Shown here piece after piece: positions 11,581 through 24,867 of a stretch of DNA of 64,000 nt. Source of the DNA: Callaeas wilsoni (lineage: Eukaryota > Chordata > Aves > Passeriformes > Callaeidae); NCBI GenBank assembly GCA_013398955.1, contig VWPU01017411.1, positions 124,001-188,000 of the forward strand. Direction: 5' to 3'. Numbering within the stretch: the stretch's first letter is position 1; each line of letters begins with the position of its first letter. A program made the position numbers and the translations under genes. The notes under the pieces were generated by a model, which saw nothing but the letters and a program-made list of their open reading frames with translations, was not told where the DNA came from and made no database searches.

Positions 11581-12039
11581 CTAACCCCTACAGCTCAGCA
11601 TGTAAAGCAGAGTATAATCAGGTCTCTTCCTTCAGGGCTTTGGCTCTGGGACCCAGGCAGGTTCCTTCCCTCCACAATTAGCACAGGGTGTCCTGGGGCT
11701 TTCTCTCGCCTTCCTCCCGAGCATCAGAGATTGAGCACAGCTGGTGAGAATACGGGGTGGATTTGTGAGATGATATGAAAAAATCCCCTTATATACCTGC
11801 TCTGTAGAGCTTCTGCGCTGCTTCAAGGTCAATTTTCCCCCCAGATTTAGCAATGTATATGCATACATGACCTCCTGCAACCCAGGGCAGATCATCAGGA
11901 CTCTCCATACTCTTTAGCCATGGATTGCCCTGGCAGTCATCTAAAACCATACTAGGGTAATGTTTGTGAGCAGCCACAGGCATTAAGTGATATCTTTTTC
12001 TTTTGCTATACAGTGGAATAAGCTACTTCCACCTTAGAC

Positions 12040-12053
12040 AGGTCAGTTGACCT
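12040..12053. promoter_or_regulatory. Inverted nuclear-receptor half-sites (AGGTCA, 2-nt spacer)
   Basis: The sequence AGGTCA-GT-TGACCT is a perfect palindrome of two nuclear-receptor half-sites with a 2-base spacer. The classical oestrogen receptor element has a 3-base spacer and the thyroid palindrome none, so the receptor, if any, is not clear. A single site in a 47 kb intron may be coincidence. Confidence 0.25.
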
Positions 12054-12249
12054 GAAATCATTACACATCTGAATATTGGGTGTACTGTGAAGGACTATTG
12101 GGTAATCAGGCCAGCACACAGGAGGACAAGCAGTGTAACATCACAGGTGATCCCATTTTAAATTCTAGTAAATGATGAGTTGAGCTCTTGAGACCCCACC
12201 TGGTCTAGGGTCCTTAGCACAGGAAAGATGTCAGCCTATTAGAGTGAGT

Positions 12250-12692
12250 CTGGAGATGATCAGATCAAAAAGATGATCAGAGGAATAGAGCAAAAACAGG
12301 CTGAGAGAGTTGGGGCTGTTCAGCCTGGGGAAGGGAAGGCTCCAGGGAGATCTCATTGCAGCTTTCCAGTACCATAAGGAGGCTTATAAAAAGGACGGAG
12401 AGGGCCTTATCTGGGCAGATAGTGACAGCACAAGGTTTTAAACTGAAAGAAGGCTGCTTTAGATTAGGTGTTAGGAAGAAGTTTTCTTTTTTAGAGGGTG
12501 CCGAGGTACAGGAACAGGTTGCCCAGAGAAATTGTGCATGCCCCGTCCCTGAAAGTGGTCAAAGCCAGGTTTAATGGAGTTCTGAGCAACTTGATTTAGT
12601 GAATGGCATCCCTGCCCATGGCAGGGGGATTGGAACTACATGACTTTTAAGGTCCTTTCCAACTCGAACCATTCTATGATTCTGTAATTCTC
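12250..12692 (+). mobile_element. CR1 LINE, 5'-truncated 3' end
   Basis: It contains the CR1 blocks AGATGATCAGAGGAATAGAG, CAGGCTGAGAGAGTTGGGGC, GTTCAGCCTGGGGAAG, AGATCTCATTGCAGCTTTCC and TGGAACTACATGACTTTTAA, with a CCATTCTATGATTCTGTAAT tail. About 440 bp is kept, covering the end of the reverse-transcriptase reading frame and the 3' UTR. Several indels and stops show it is inactive. It lies antisense to CLVS1 within its large intron. Confidence 0.93.
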
Positions 12693-13085
12693 TTTAAGGA
12701 GGGCATATGTCTTGTTGGGGTGTTCATTTTCAATAAAGATGAGTGTATTGCCACTGCTTTTCATTAGAGTTTAGTATGCAGATCTGACTGAAAGTACTGC
12801 AGTGCTGCACATTGCAGTCACTTCAACTGAGTGCTGAGAAATTGCTGCAAAGAGTCTGAGCCCACCTAGAAGAACACATGCATTGACAGAAGTGTGAAGC
12901 CCAAAGTGATTTTCTACCATATGATAACCTAAAATTGTGTTTTATAGCAGTTCAGAGGCATAAAATGCCCATTCACAGGTTCAGTTGCCTTCTTCACACA
13001 TGGAAATGAAGATTTTAAGATTTGGAACTTTTCACAGATTATTCTTAAAAAAACCTAAGACAAACTGGAATGCTCCATATTTGCC

Positions 13086-13086
13086 T

Positions 13087-13133
<47 letters not shown>

Positions 13134-13172
13134 TAATTCTTNTTTATTTATTTATTTATTTATTTATTTATT
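13086..13172. repeat. (TTTA)n microsatellite interrupted by an ambiguous base
   Basis: Two runs of TTTA units flank a short ATAATTCTT interruption and the only N of the window, at 13142. The sequence after the second run (ATTCTTAATTCT) resembles the interruption, so the true array structure here is uncertain. Confidence 0.95.
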
Positions 13173-13995
13173 CTTAATTCTGTATTTGTCAAGCTGGCTG
13201 CCATGCCACAAGTTGTATCTATAAGGAGGAAATTCCGGACACCTTTGCTCTTTGGGAGTAAATTGCCAGAGTGGTTCCCAGGCTGTACTGTAGCAGCAAA
13301 GGTCAGTGTAGAAAATCCAGTCTGAGTCTGAAGCACAGGAGAGTAAAGAAATGAGAAATTGGAAGCAGAGGAATAACTTTAAGACACAGAGATTTATACT
13401 GACCTGAAAAAGAAAAATTATTTTGCCTTCTTACTGGAATGCACAAATGATATTAATCATAATTTTTAGTGAGAAACATCAGTCAGACTTCATTTTCAAG
13501 GAGGAACATGTATTTTTTAGAATATGTTGACCAGCTGTAACAATACCCATAAAGGCCCAAATACTGAGAATTGCAGGAACCTGCCAGAGGTTTAAGTTGG
13601 CAGTCTGCCTCTAGAAAAATTGACTAAGGAGCAAGATGCACTTTCCTATATAGAAAATTAATTTTAGTCCACCCAACATAGATTGCTGAGTCTATAAACT
13701 AGATTATATCTCACACATCTGTAAGTGTTATAGGAAAGCCCTTAATATAACAATTTTATTTAAAGGCAATTGCTTTCTTTTAATTTTGAAGGTACACCCA
13801 AAAATGCACAAGGATCCTTGAAAAGGAAACATGACAGTCAGAAAAAAACTCAACCACCAAAAACCATTTTTTTGTGTGTAACTTTCTGCTAAATTTTGTT
13901 CCTTGCCCTATTAAGCACATTAAGTTCAATTTGACCTTCATCCCTCAGTCCACCTGCATTTGTAAGGCTGTCAATCAGAACAAGGACAAAGACTT

Positions 13996-14012
13996 AAAAA
14001 AAAAAAAAAAAC
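13996..14012. repeat. Poly(A) run
   Basis: A run of about 16-17 A residues follows GACTT. No element with target-site duplication could be identified upstream, so it is not assigned to a retroposon. Confidence 0.7.
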
Positions 14013-14611
14013 CAAAGAAATATGATATGGGAATCATCCAGACACTGTTTGGAACTGCAACATACTAATTTTGTAGAAGTCCCTAATTAGAGCAGAGCTG
14101 TCTTGGAAAGAAAAGCTCCTGTCTGGAGGTCTGCCTTGTGCAGCTCCAGGAAGATGTATGAGACATTTCCCACACCCCACTTAGTGTCTCTGCTGCTTTC
14201 CCTGGGGCAAGGTGAAAGTAGCTGAAATTGATTTTCTGTTGGAGAGCTTTTGCTTTTAGGAATTCTCTTTTGATTTCTCATGTCTTGTGATTCCTTGGGA
14301 AGGTGTATTTTATAATGAGGTACATTTTTTGGAGTCTACTGTGAAATGGACTCTGGAATCATGGAGCCTTTTCTTAGCCTGATTCCTTGTCAAAAATACC
14401 CAGTCCTGAGGATATACTTGGGTTTTATTCCAATGTTATAACTGAAATATAGTACACACGAATTGGTCTAATTATTTTTGGGCACTACTGTCTTCTCCTC
14501 TGAAAACAAGGCTGGACATATTAGCACGTTGCTCAGCAGTGAAATTGTAAAGTAAATAAACACATCCAACCCAGTCCTAATGAAGTTAACCCACTTCTTA
14601 GCAGTAGCAGG

Positions 14612-15137
14612 GAATCACAGAATCACAGAATGGATCAGGTTGGAAGAGACCACGGTCATCAGGTCCAACCTTCCTGCTCAAGCAGGGTCATCCCAGAGCG
14701 CACAGCACAGGATTGTGTCCAGATGATTCTTAAGTATCTCCAGTGAGGGAGACTCCACAACCTCTCTGGGCAATCTTTTCCAGTGCTCTCACTGGAGCAC
14801 AGTAAAGAAGTTCTGCGTTATGTTTAGGTGGAACTTCCCATGCATCAGTTTTTACCCATTCCCTCTTGCCCCATTGAACTTGCTGAGGAGGCATCTGCCC
14901 CTTCATTCAAGTCATTGATGAGTAAGTTAAACTGAACCCTGTGGGACACCACGAGTGACAGGACTCCAACTCGACTCTATGGTGCTAATTATGACCTTCT
15001 GGGATCTGCCTTTGAGCCAGTTCTCAATTCACCTCACTGTACACTCATCCAATCCACACTGCAGTGAAAGAGCTCCAGATATCTTCTTGGGCAGCTGGCT
15101 CACTCCACAATCAGACCAGGCCTTCTTCGCTGGGACT
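14612..15137 (-). mobile_element. CR1 LINE, reverse orientation, with reverse-transcriptase relic and internal deletion
   Basis: On the plus strand it opens with GAATCACAGAATCACAGAAT, then GGTTGGAAGAGACC and GTCCAACC, the reverse complement of a CR1 3' tail. From about 14910 to 15137 the minus strand carries a reverse-transcriptase portion. A GGTGTCCCACAGGGTTCAG segment corresponds to the conserved G-V-P-Q-G-S block, followed by a decayed F-I-N-D-L-N-E-G block (about 14905-14925). The catalytic region and thumb between this block and the tail are missing, so the copy has a large internal deletion. Non-functional. Confidence 0.85.
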
Positions 15138-16227
15138 TAAATTGATCTAAAATAAGGAATGTATCTAACAATGCTGCAGTGGCACCTTCCCAGAGCAGTG
15201 TAGGTAAACTGAGAGAGAAAATCATCCAAACACAGAGTTTGAGTTGATTTAATGAAAATGGGGCCATTGATGGGGCTACTCTTTTGCCTGATTTGTTTTT
15301 ATTTTGCTTTATATATTTGTTTCTTTGCTGTTTTCAGTTATTCTCCTCTTTATCATGCCTAAAGAGAAAGTCATGAACACAGTGGAGCTGCCACAGACCC
15401 CCCAAATCCATGCAGGCTTCAACACATCTTTCATTTCAGATAGAAGAAGTGTCTCCAAGCTTGCAGGTCAGAGCAAAATGTTATAGGGATCGTTGTTTCC
15501 CGTCTCTGCTCAGACCTGCTGCGCAGAAAAATTTTTGAACTGAGCCTGGGACTGAAAACCTTTGTTATGTAATATTCCATTAAATAGCTCAGGAGTGGTG
15601 CTTGCAAGCTATGAGGTGAATTAGAGAAAATTGTTCTTTCTTTCTGCCTTTTCTTGCCACGACAACATCTATTTCTTTTGGCATGAGTATGCTTCAGAAA
15701 CCTTTTACTATGGTGTTATTTGGAACTGCCTGAAAGCTGAAAATCAACATGATTTTCCAGCATCTCCTCACACCAAAATGTGTCAGGAAAGCAAAGCCAT
15801 CTTTGGAACATGAAAAATAGGAATGAATCCAACCTGGTGCTCAAGGTCATTCCTTTCAAACTACATGAATTGATATCATGGACCAAAGACCTGAGCTCAA
15901 AATCCATATTGTAGCATATTTCTAGGTTACAGAACATCTGAATTTTGAGAAATAAGCATTTTTAAAATGCTTTCATAACCTTTACCCTTTCTAATCAGAA
16001 AACCAAGCATACATCTTGCCACCTCAATGAACTTCAATCTCAACCATACTTGCTACTTTACTACAAATCCAAATATAATCCTCCTTGAAAGAAAAAAATA
16101 ATTGTCCTCAGATTCAGGACGATATCAGTCATAAACAAAACTGTTTAAAGTGAAAGATCATGTAAACAGCATCTTCATGCCTGTGCACTTACTTAATCAG
16201 TTCCTGAGGTGGATTAAATCTCCCAGA

Positions 16228-16271
16228 GATTGTATTAATAGTTCAGGAAGATTTTATTAATAGTTCAGTGG
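16228..16271. repeat. 22-bp near-perfect tandem duplication
   Basis: The unit beginning GATTGTATTAATAGTTCAG at 16228 is repeated at 16250 as GATTTTATTAATAGTTCAG. Differences are confined to a few positions, suggesting a fairly recent replication-slippage event. Confidence 0.85.
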
Positions 16272-19200
16272 TAGTTTCTCCATGGAGAATTTCCATGAAT
16301 GTGTGGTTTTAATGGATTAGCAGAATAAGGGAAGGAAGATTTCTGCTCTTCAGCTCTTCAGCTTCGGATCCAAATTCAGCCTCTGAAAGAGTGACAGTGC
16401 TTGAAAGATGTTGTTCTCTGATTTTACGACTTTGTCAGATATTGGTTAGGCTGTGTCCATTAACAGCCTGCTCCTGAGCATGTTTGAATGAATTCCATGT
16501 AATGCCCTAGGAGTGGACAGAGTGGGCTGTTGAATAGTGCATGCTAGGAAAGAAGGCAAAGTGTCCTCCCATCGCTACAGCTTCAGCTTCTAATTTTAAT
16601 GCAGCTCCTAAGAGATGGATGTTTAGCTCGGCAGGAGGCAGTGGGAGGCAGTGGCAGGACCAGGGCCATGAGGGCACTGGGACTGGGCTGTTCCTGCACC
16701 TCTACAAGTGTTCCCTGAGGCTGCAGGAGCTGGGGCTGCTCTCCCTCACCTTCTGCAGTGCCTGCTCTGATCCCAGGCACGTTTCTAATCTCCACTCCGT
16801 CAAGTTGCTTGGCTTTCTGTTATCTCTTTTTGCTCCCCTGTGTTTTTGAAGAGATGGGAATGCAAAATTAATGTTGCCGGTGGCAATAATTGCAAATCGT
16901 TTGCTTCTACCTTGGCATGCCCTCAGAGTATGCACGGCTTGAAAATAGCTGCAGAGTAGGGGAAAACCAGTAAAAAAAAAGAGATTAGTGCTAGCAGTAT
17001 GGCAATCCTGACCTGCTTGAATATGACCATAAAAAGAATTCTTGCAATTGTGAAGAACTCATTGATTTTGGGTAAGCTGTGACTGTAGCTGCTCACACCA
17101 AAATGCTCTCTTTGCTTTGAAGCACGTAATAGCCAAGGATTGGAGCAAAATCACAGGAAATTGTGAGTTCTTGGTTTATTTTTACACGTCATGCCCACAT
17201 ATGTAGATGAGGATGCTCTGAAGCACTTCTGTCAGAAAAACAGAACTGAAAAATGAACATCGGGATACATTCTCCTAGACATTTTTTCATTATGTTTGTT
17301 ATCTCTCCTGCTACACTCCGTAACTTTTAAAATTCAGTCATTTGCAGTGGGTTTCTCCCAGTCATTATTGCACACTAGTGAGGTCCTACAGAGCATCTGT
17401 TCATGGGTGTTGGCAGATGGCACCAATAAATCAGGTTATAGAACACAGATTTGCTCAGTAAACTTTGATTTGTCCTGATAGAATCATGCTGTCATGTCAT
17501 CTGGTCTAACAAAATAAGTTGTAACCTTGGGGCAAAAGGGGGATTTCTTCACTACTTTTTTGCAAGAAACCCTTTACTGAACCAGCTCAGAATAATTTAG
17601 GAACAGAAAATTTCCCAGAAGCAATGACTCTGTTGGATTGACACCATATCCTGGTGCTGCTTTTTTGCTTGACATGTACCCCTCTTTTACACACTAAAGG
17701 TAAAGAGTAAGGCTCCCTCCAGAAACAAAAATAAATAGATGAATAAATTATATTGATAGAGAAACAGCAGGTTCATTCAGGGGATTGGCTGAGGAGGTTC
17801 ACAGAGAAGAGAGGAATTCAAAATATGATTAAAAAGTAAAACCGAGTGCACTGAGACACTAATTTGGAAGGAGTCCATGCATGTGTGCTACTGGGGTGCT
17901 GCAGTTTGCTCTAGATTAGGTCAGATTAGGTAAGGCCAGATCAGGATGCTTCTGGTGGAGCAAGAAGAGTGACAGTCACCCACTAAACTAAGGAGGGGTA
18001 GTTTGGGTCACAGGCAGCATGGGTAGGGACATGAATTAGCTGGAGGCTATTTTTCTCAGTTAGTTCAGGAGCTTGGTATGATCTTTGCAGCCAGCTCCAG
18101 CAAACCAGGCTACGTTGTCTCCAGTGTTCTGATTTTTGGTGTAAACTGTAGCTCAGAAGCTGTTTATATTCAGCTTTCCTAAGGCAGGGTGACTGCAAGC
18201 TGAGCTGCTTCTATTCCTGTATCTCACTGAATGTGAACGTCTGAAATCAGTTGTGGGGGAAGGAAAAAGCAGCACGAAGATCATCAAAGCTGAAAGCAGT
18301 TTTGGGCTTAATTAGCAGTGGCAAAACGTGCTGGGCACAGAGCAAGCCTGGCCTGGAGACTTGCTGAGTGAGCAAAGGTGCTGCAGGCTGCAGTGTGTGA
18401 CCACAGGTCGGCTGGGATGCATCACACTCCCTGCGACACCAAGCCCTCGGTTGAGTGTCACCCCTGAGCTTTGCTTCCTCATTCGAAATCATCATCACAA
18501 TAAAGTGCCTGTGCAAACTTTAGGTTAGTGAGACGAGTGACCTCCCTCCAATCCTTTCTCCCTCACACCAGGAGATAAAGCGGTGTGTTTTATCTCCACT
18601 TGAGCTGTTGGTGAGTGTTTGTGGGTGTGAGTTGCTCTCAGTTTTGGGGGTGTGGTAAATAAGTAGGTTTCTTTTGTAGCCAAATTTTAATGCAGGGCAT
18701 TCTGAAGTAAAATGACCACAGCAGAATGAGCATCTCCACCAAAGAAAGTCACAGTCAGCGTTAAGACAGCTTTAATGAAGGAGCATCCTAATTCCGTTGC
18801 ACGTGGAAAAGAAACCACCCAGGAGCACTGGGGTTAAAAGTTTGGCATTGAAAACTTGACCCAAAAAAACTGTTCTATTTTTAATATACACTCTTCGAAA
18901 AAGAATAGAGGGAGTAGAGATTTTATTTGAAAGTAATTTTTTAGAGCTAAGCTTTAAACAAAATTACTTAGTACCATTAACCACTGTAGTAAAGAACACT
19001 GCTGTTTTCTTTAGCTGATCTTATTTGAAGCTCTCGCTCAGCTATTTCTATTTCCATAGAGAGGCCTTGCACTGATCCTGAAGGGCAGTAGATCTGTGGG
19101 ACACTTTGACTGAAAGCACAGGGAGTGAAGGAGGTAGGGCAAAGAAGATGGCCCTGAGGCAAATCCAGTAGCATTTAAAGGGCTCTTGAAAGGAGAGACT

Positions 19201-19384
19201 GGAGTGCATGCAAAGTCAGTCAGGAAAAGCATAACATACAGCACCTTATTTCTTGTCCAGTACTGAGATTTTAAACAAAAAGCCCTGTACAGAAATGGTC
19301 TCTTTAGATATGCATTGTTATGCTGAGATTCTCTACATTGTCTATGTAAAACACTTATTCTATATTTTTTTCACGTTGCCACTT

Positions 19385-19443
19385 ATGTATATATAGATAT
19401 ACATACACACACACATATATATATATACACACACATACACACC
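19385..19443. repeat. Compound AT/AC microsatellite
   Basis: Alternating TATATA and CACACA/CATACA tracts over about 60 bp. Likely length-polymorphic. Confidence 0.9.
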
Positions 19444-20290
19444 CACTCTCTGCCGAAAATAGCTGTGTCTGAGCAAAGGGCAATGAAGGCCAAACTGCCG
19501 TGGTGAGGACAAATGCCCACAGCATTAGTTAAAGTAAGCCAAAGAAAAGCAATTAAAAAGGTCTTGTGGCACTTGCGTTGCTTCTCAGGAGACCTATTGA
19601 CTTTGCAGAGAAGCTTTTCATCTTTGCCCATGGAAGCACCAAGGTATTAAACAGAATTCCTAAAGTCACATTACACTTGCGTTGTGATTGAAAGCTGATG
19701 ATGGAGAAAAGGAGATTTTGTTATTTTTAGTGCTAGGCAACCTATTTGGTGCTGAACAGAAGTCTCATCTAGCCTGGCTTGAACAATGCATGGAATCATC
19801 TTAAAAGCGGCATGGAAAGGAGATTATAAACTATCATTGTGATGAGATTATAACCTAGCATGGTCAGAAGAAAATGATCAAGCAATTTTTTTATTGGCAA
19901 TTGTTGACTGACTAAAACAAAGTATTTGATGGAAATTATTCCTTTTCCAGTAAATATCTTTGCAACTAGCAGTAAGTTAAAATAATCTTTTGTGTTGACT
20001 CCTCCATACAAGTCCTTGTAGGTATCACGGGCTCCTAGCACTCATTTTCTCAGAGCTATCTGTTAAACAAGAGCTATATTCTCATCTTATTTCATTAAGA
20101 ATGTAGTATTTTATTCTAATTTATTTGAGGTGGAAACCTCATTTTAAAACTGAAGGTTTCCCTTCACCTAGCTCTTGCACAACCCCTTTTTAAAACAATT
20201 TTTGTAGTCCCTATCAGCTTTGACAAATGTGGTTGATAAGTGTCCCATGGTGAAGATATTTTTTCAATTCTTTATTCTCTTGCAACAGGA

Positions 20291-20328
20291 GAGAGTGTGT
20301 GTGTGTGTGAGAGAGAGAGAGCGAGAGC
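20291..20328. repeat. (GT)n(GA)n microsatellite
   Basis: A GAGAG start is followed by a GT run and then a GA run with one GC interruption. Confidence 0.9.
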
Positions 20329-23300
20329 AAACCCCGTGACCTACTTTGTTTTAAAGGGAGTCAAAATGGTAAATGCCTGCGCAATGGGGGAGACCCAGCT
20401 CTTGGTGGATGCAATAATCAGGCAACTCACACTGCATCAGATAAACATCTGACAGCAGCAACACCTTTTCCTCATATACAGCCTCTTATTCTTCAGACCA
20501 ATAGAAGCCTGAGGAATAAAAAAACACCCTTTTATTATTTGCATGATTCAGTCTCTGTCCTTGTTCCAGTCTCTGAGTGAGATTGCTTTGCTGTCTTATC
20601 ATTTCATGCTGAAGGGAAAATTGTTGTGTGTATTTGTATTTCACAAAGTCCCATATAGTCACCAGACTGATTTAACAGGCGCAGACCAATGTGTCAGGTC
20701 TGCAATAAAATATAATCTCTTTGTGTCTGCCCTTTTGTGATCTCTTTCTCTCTATATATTTTTTTTAATAACAGAGCAGTGCCTTGGTAATGAGAAACCT
20801 GACCATAATTTAATGTCCTTGAAATAAGTTTTGATAATAAAAAATACGAGTAATATTAGAGATACACGTGGAAAGATTTAAAGATACATTGTGGAAAATA
20901 TATTTTTAGGCAAGCTATTTTTACAATATCAGACTGCATTTCGAGTTCCATGACATTTTCAACAACATGCATTTAAGAAACGAGTTATGAAGACCATTTT
21001 TTTAGTGAAGAACCTTGTACTATGCAGTACAAAGAATTGATATTTTTCACACTGATATTTTTCCCCTGTGGTTATAAAGGTAGGCATTGCTAATAGCACC
21101 ACCAATAGCTAAGATTGTCTGATTGTCTGACTTGTTGCAACTGTGCTGTGGTTACACATTTTGGGCCAAAAAATTTCGACAGGGAGCCAGACGTATTTTT
21201 TATGGGAACAGTGTTGAAGGCTGGGGGTGGGGTGACGGTTTCTCCATGGGCTTGGAAAGAAAAATATTGGGTTTTGCACTTCAAAATATTTCTATGATTA
21301 TTGGAGGGTGGAGATTTAAAGCTCAGAGCTTTTGGAGCATGGACCCAACCTTTCACAAAAGGTTTTCCTGGCACACATGGCTTTAATGACACAGAGAGAA
21401 TTTGCAACTGTGTGTATGTGTATGTCCAAACTCACTGAAAGAAGCGTGGAGGCTGTTTCATAAGCTGACTGGTCACAGCGATACCCTCTTGCCTTAAAAG
21501 CTATGATCAGTCAAAATCCTTGGAGTTCATTAGCAATGTTCTCCTAACAGAGAGAAGCTGCAGCCCCAACCCACAGGTAGGAGGTAGAGCTCTCTCTGCA
21601 GTGGTTTCTCCCAGAGATTTCATAAAGCACTGGTGTAGTCAGGGCCCCCTGAAGTTGTACTTTGATACTCAGATTTTTCCTTTCCTAAGTGTGTGACTTT
21701 GCCATTTCAATGTTCTTTTTGTGCTGTGTTTACCACCTAAAGCAATGCTAGGCAACAGTCAGTGCTGCTCATCACATAATCACTCAGACTCAGGGCTTTT
21801 GTCAGTTTGGCAGCATTAAATGTCACATAAACTTTGTACTCTTTGCTACACAAAATACATGCTTATACTCTCTGCAACAGCTCTCTCATTTTGACAACAC
21901 ATCCTCCCTTCAGTTCACACTTCTTATTCCTCACTACCTTGCTTTACTGCCACCTTAACTCTGACTTCAAAATATATAGCTTTAAAAGACAGTAGTAGGA
22001 AAATGGTTTCTGGTGTCTGTCTAGGTGCAAGAAAAGCAGGGCACTATTGAGTGCAGTTTCTCAGTCTTTCCAGTATCATTAGCCAAGCATGGATATCTGT
22101 GGGCATAGTACCAGGTCACTGTTCAGCCCTTTGGCATCCTGTATGTTATCATCTGCTTCCACTATGGACCCTAACAAGAGGAGTCTGAGGGCTACCAGTG
22201 AAGTGTACTGCCTGAGTAGTGCTTGCACTGCCTTCTCCAAAAGGTTATTCTTAGTTGTGCTTTCAGGCACCAGAGCATCAGTCTGCAAGCTAATGATTCT
22301 TTCGCTCTCTGGTTCTACTCCTTAAAAATTTACTCTGATTATTTTTTTCAGGGCCAAGAGCAGGGAAAAAAAAATTTCTCTGAATTTACTAAAACTACAG
22401 TTCACAGGAAAGTGTGGCTCCATTTCTCAGCCACCTCAGATTAAAAAGCCATACAAATTGTCATCCTCTCTTTCTTCTCATATTAGTCACACATTAAGTA
22501 CTGCTGCATGAAGTCTTAAATGAATCAGGCTTTTTCCACCCAGAGACTAGAGTATCCTCTATCATATCTCTGGAGGTCATTACATTTCCTATGTAGGTAC
22601 AGGACAGTCTGCCTCTACCTTCTTCTTTGAAGGCTTCCCATCGAGAGAACTCTTCCTACCTATTTGCAGGCAGCAACATATCCTCCTGATTAAACTCCAA
22701 GCACTGAGTACCAAGGCATTTGCAAATTGCTTGGTGTCATTAACCTTGAGTTTAGCAAGACTTTAGGCATGGTGGCATGTATTGTCCCTCTAGCAAATTG
22801 GAGAGATTTTGTTTGGAGTGGTGGTGCTTTGTTCTAATTTCACAGTTCACCCCACTTTAAGCTATAAATGGGATCTGATCCCTTCCAAACTTACTTACCC
22901 CATTATTCTGTGGTATTTCATATGTGCAGGTATGTGTGCATCTCAAGCTGTCAGACTGTTCCTGCCCTGTCATGTTGCACACTTACTGTTGACTGATCAC
23001 TGGTTACTCAGGGCTTCGGGTTACAGTTTCCATTTAAAGCTGAAGCTTTTATCATCTTTATAATATGCCACAGAATTTATTATAGAAATGGGCAGGAAGG
23101 TAAGGCTTATTTATTATCTGCTTTGCTGCAAAACCCATATTATGAGCATAAATGACAGAAATAAACAAAAATAAAATAACCCGTTCAGGCTAGAAGAAAA
23201 TCTATATCACTAACTCCCTGCATTGAACAGTCATTCCAAGAAATAAGGATTTCCTTTTTATTAGGAATGTGCCAGGTGAAGAGAAGTTATCAGAAAATCT

Positions 23301-24867
23301 GCATTCCCTATTAGCTGCTACAGAATGTTGCACTTGTTGCAATGCATATTAATCCCACTTACGTCCATCAACTTTATTAAAACCTCCCCATTATTGAAAT
23401 CTATAACTGGCACAGAAAGGTATCAGAGCTTAGTAAAGAGTGTTCATTTATGCTGTTCACTGGACAGCTCTCTAGCAGTGCTAGGTTATTTCTGGTAGGA
23501 AGTAAACAATTTCTGCTGGATATCCAGACATGTGAAAAACATTTGGAGATTACAACCAAGACCAATGTTTGTCTGTAAGTGTTAATGAGAAGTTAATTGT
23601 ATTACTGGATGCTTTGCAGATGCTGCATCTGGGCTTTTTGGTTTGGTTTTTTTTACTTTTGGCAATGACACTCTTTTATCATATATATACTGTAATGTGC
23701 ATGTACAGTACATCTTTGTACAAAACTAGAATATAAGGTCCACTGACAACACACAATGCAGAGGTTACATTAATATATTTCCCCACTTCTGTCAGGATCT
23801 GTCTGGGAAAGTCAGTTCACCACTTATTGGTACCATCCTCTTCAAAATTTTAAGAGCAAAATGTTAACAAACTCTTTTATTTTTTTTCCAAATCGTTTCC
23901 TCTAGGCATTATGTTGTTTCTATTTTTTAGTTGCATCTTAAGTGCACGGTGCTGTACAGTCTGGGACATCTCCTAAATAGGTTCTGCTATTTGAACTGAT
24001 TGAGTTGTGAATGGGTTCAGACTACTAAAGTCTGCTCAGTGTGAAATCCACCACTACATACAGCAAATTCCTTACTCAAGGTGATTATTGAACAATTGAT
24101 TTTCTCAATAATAAACTGCAAGAAAATCTAGTAACAGGAAAATAGAGACGTTAAACCACTTGTCAGCATCAAAATTCTTTCAGACCACAGAAGATAGTTG
24201 AAGTAGTTTGCCCAGTACTTCAGTCTGTATCCATAAAACAGAAGTGCCACTATTAAGGTGGCTTAATTTCTGACAGAGAAGTTGTGAAGCACCTTGACTG
24301 TTGAAATTATTTTGGGTAAAGAAGGTTAATTATGAAAGATTATAACAGCAATTTAAGCACTACAGTCAAGGTAAAGGGAAACATATCAGATGTTTGTTTT
24401 CAAAAAACAATACGAGTAAGATAGTAAAAATAAAATTATGACTGTGATTTATAGAAAGTTTAAAAAGTTTTTAAAATTTTGGGATTCAGTTTGTGATAAA
24501 ATTACAGATTCTGGGAAAAATTATTTGAAGAAGTATGTACTGAAATACCCAGAATCTACTTAAAACAAAGAATTCAAAGGACCTGCCGGAAGTCTGAGAA
24601 GGTTAAATGATGCTTTAATGTTGCAGATATGAAAAAATACCCACAATTTTTCTGCAAATGAGACTGAGGCAGGAAAGCATAACACTAGCAGTGTGGAAAT
24701 CCACAGAAGCCACGACAGAGAAACCCAGAGTGGACAAACAACCCACGCAAGATAATATCTGCCATTTGTAAAAGGATCGCAACATCACACAGGCATTTAA
24801 AAGCACCAGTAGAGATCAGTGGAGGAAGGAACACACTTCTTCATGGCAGCTAAGGAAACCAGTATAG

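Larger units (their letters stand above)
15138..24867. other. CLVS1 intron stretch without recognised genes or elements
   Basis: Mostly AT-rich sequence. Apart from small repeats (a 22-bp tandem duplication at 16228, an AT/AC tract at 19385, a GT/GA tract at 20291 and GATTGTCT twice at 21113-21128) nothing recognisable was found. A modestly GC-rich segment at 16600-16800 has overlapping open frames on both strands without any known domain. Confidence 0.7.
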
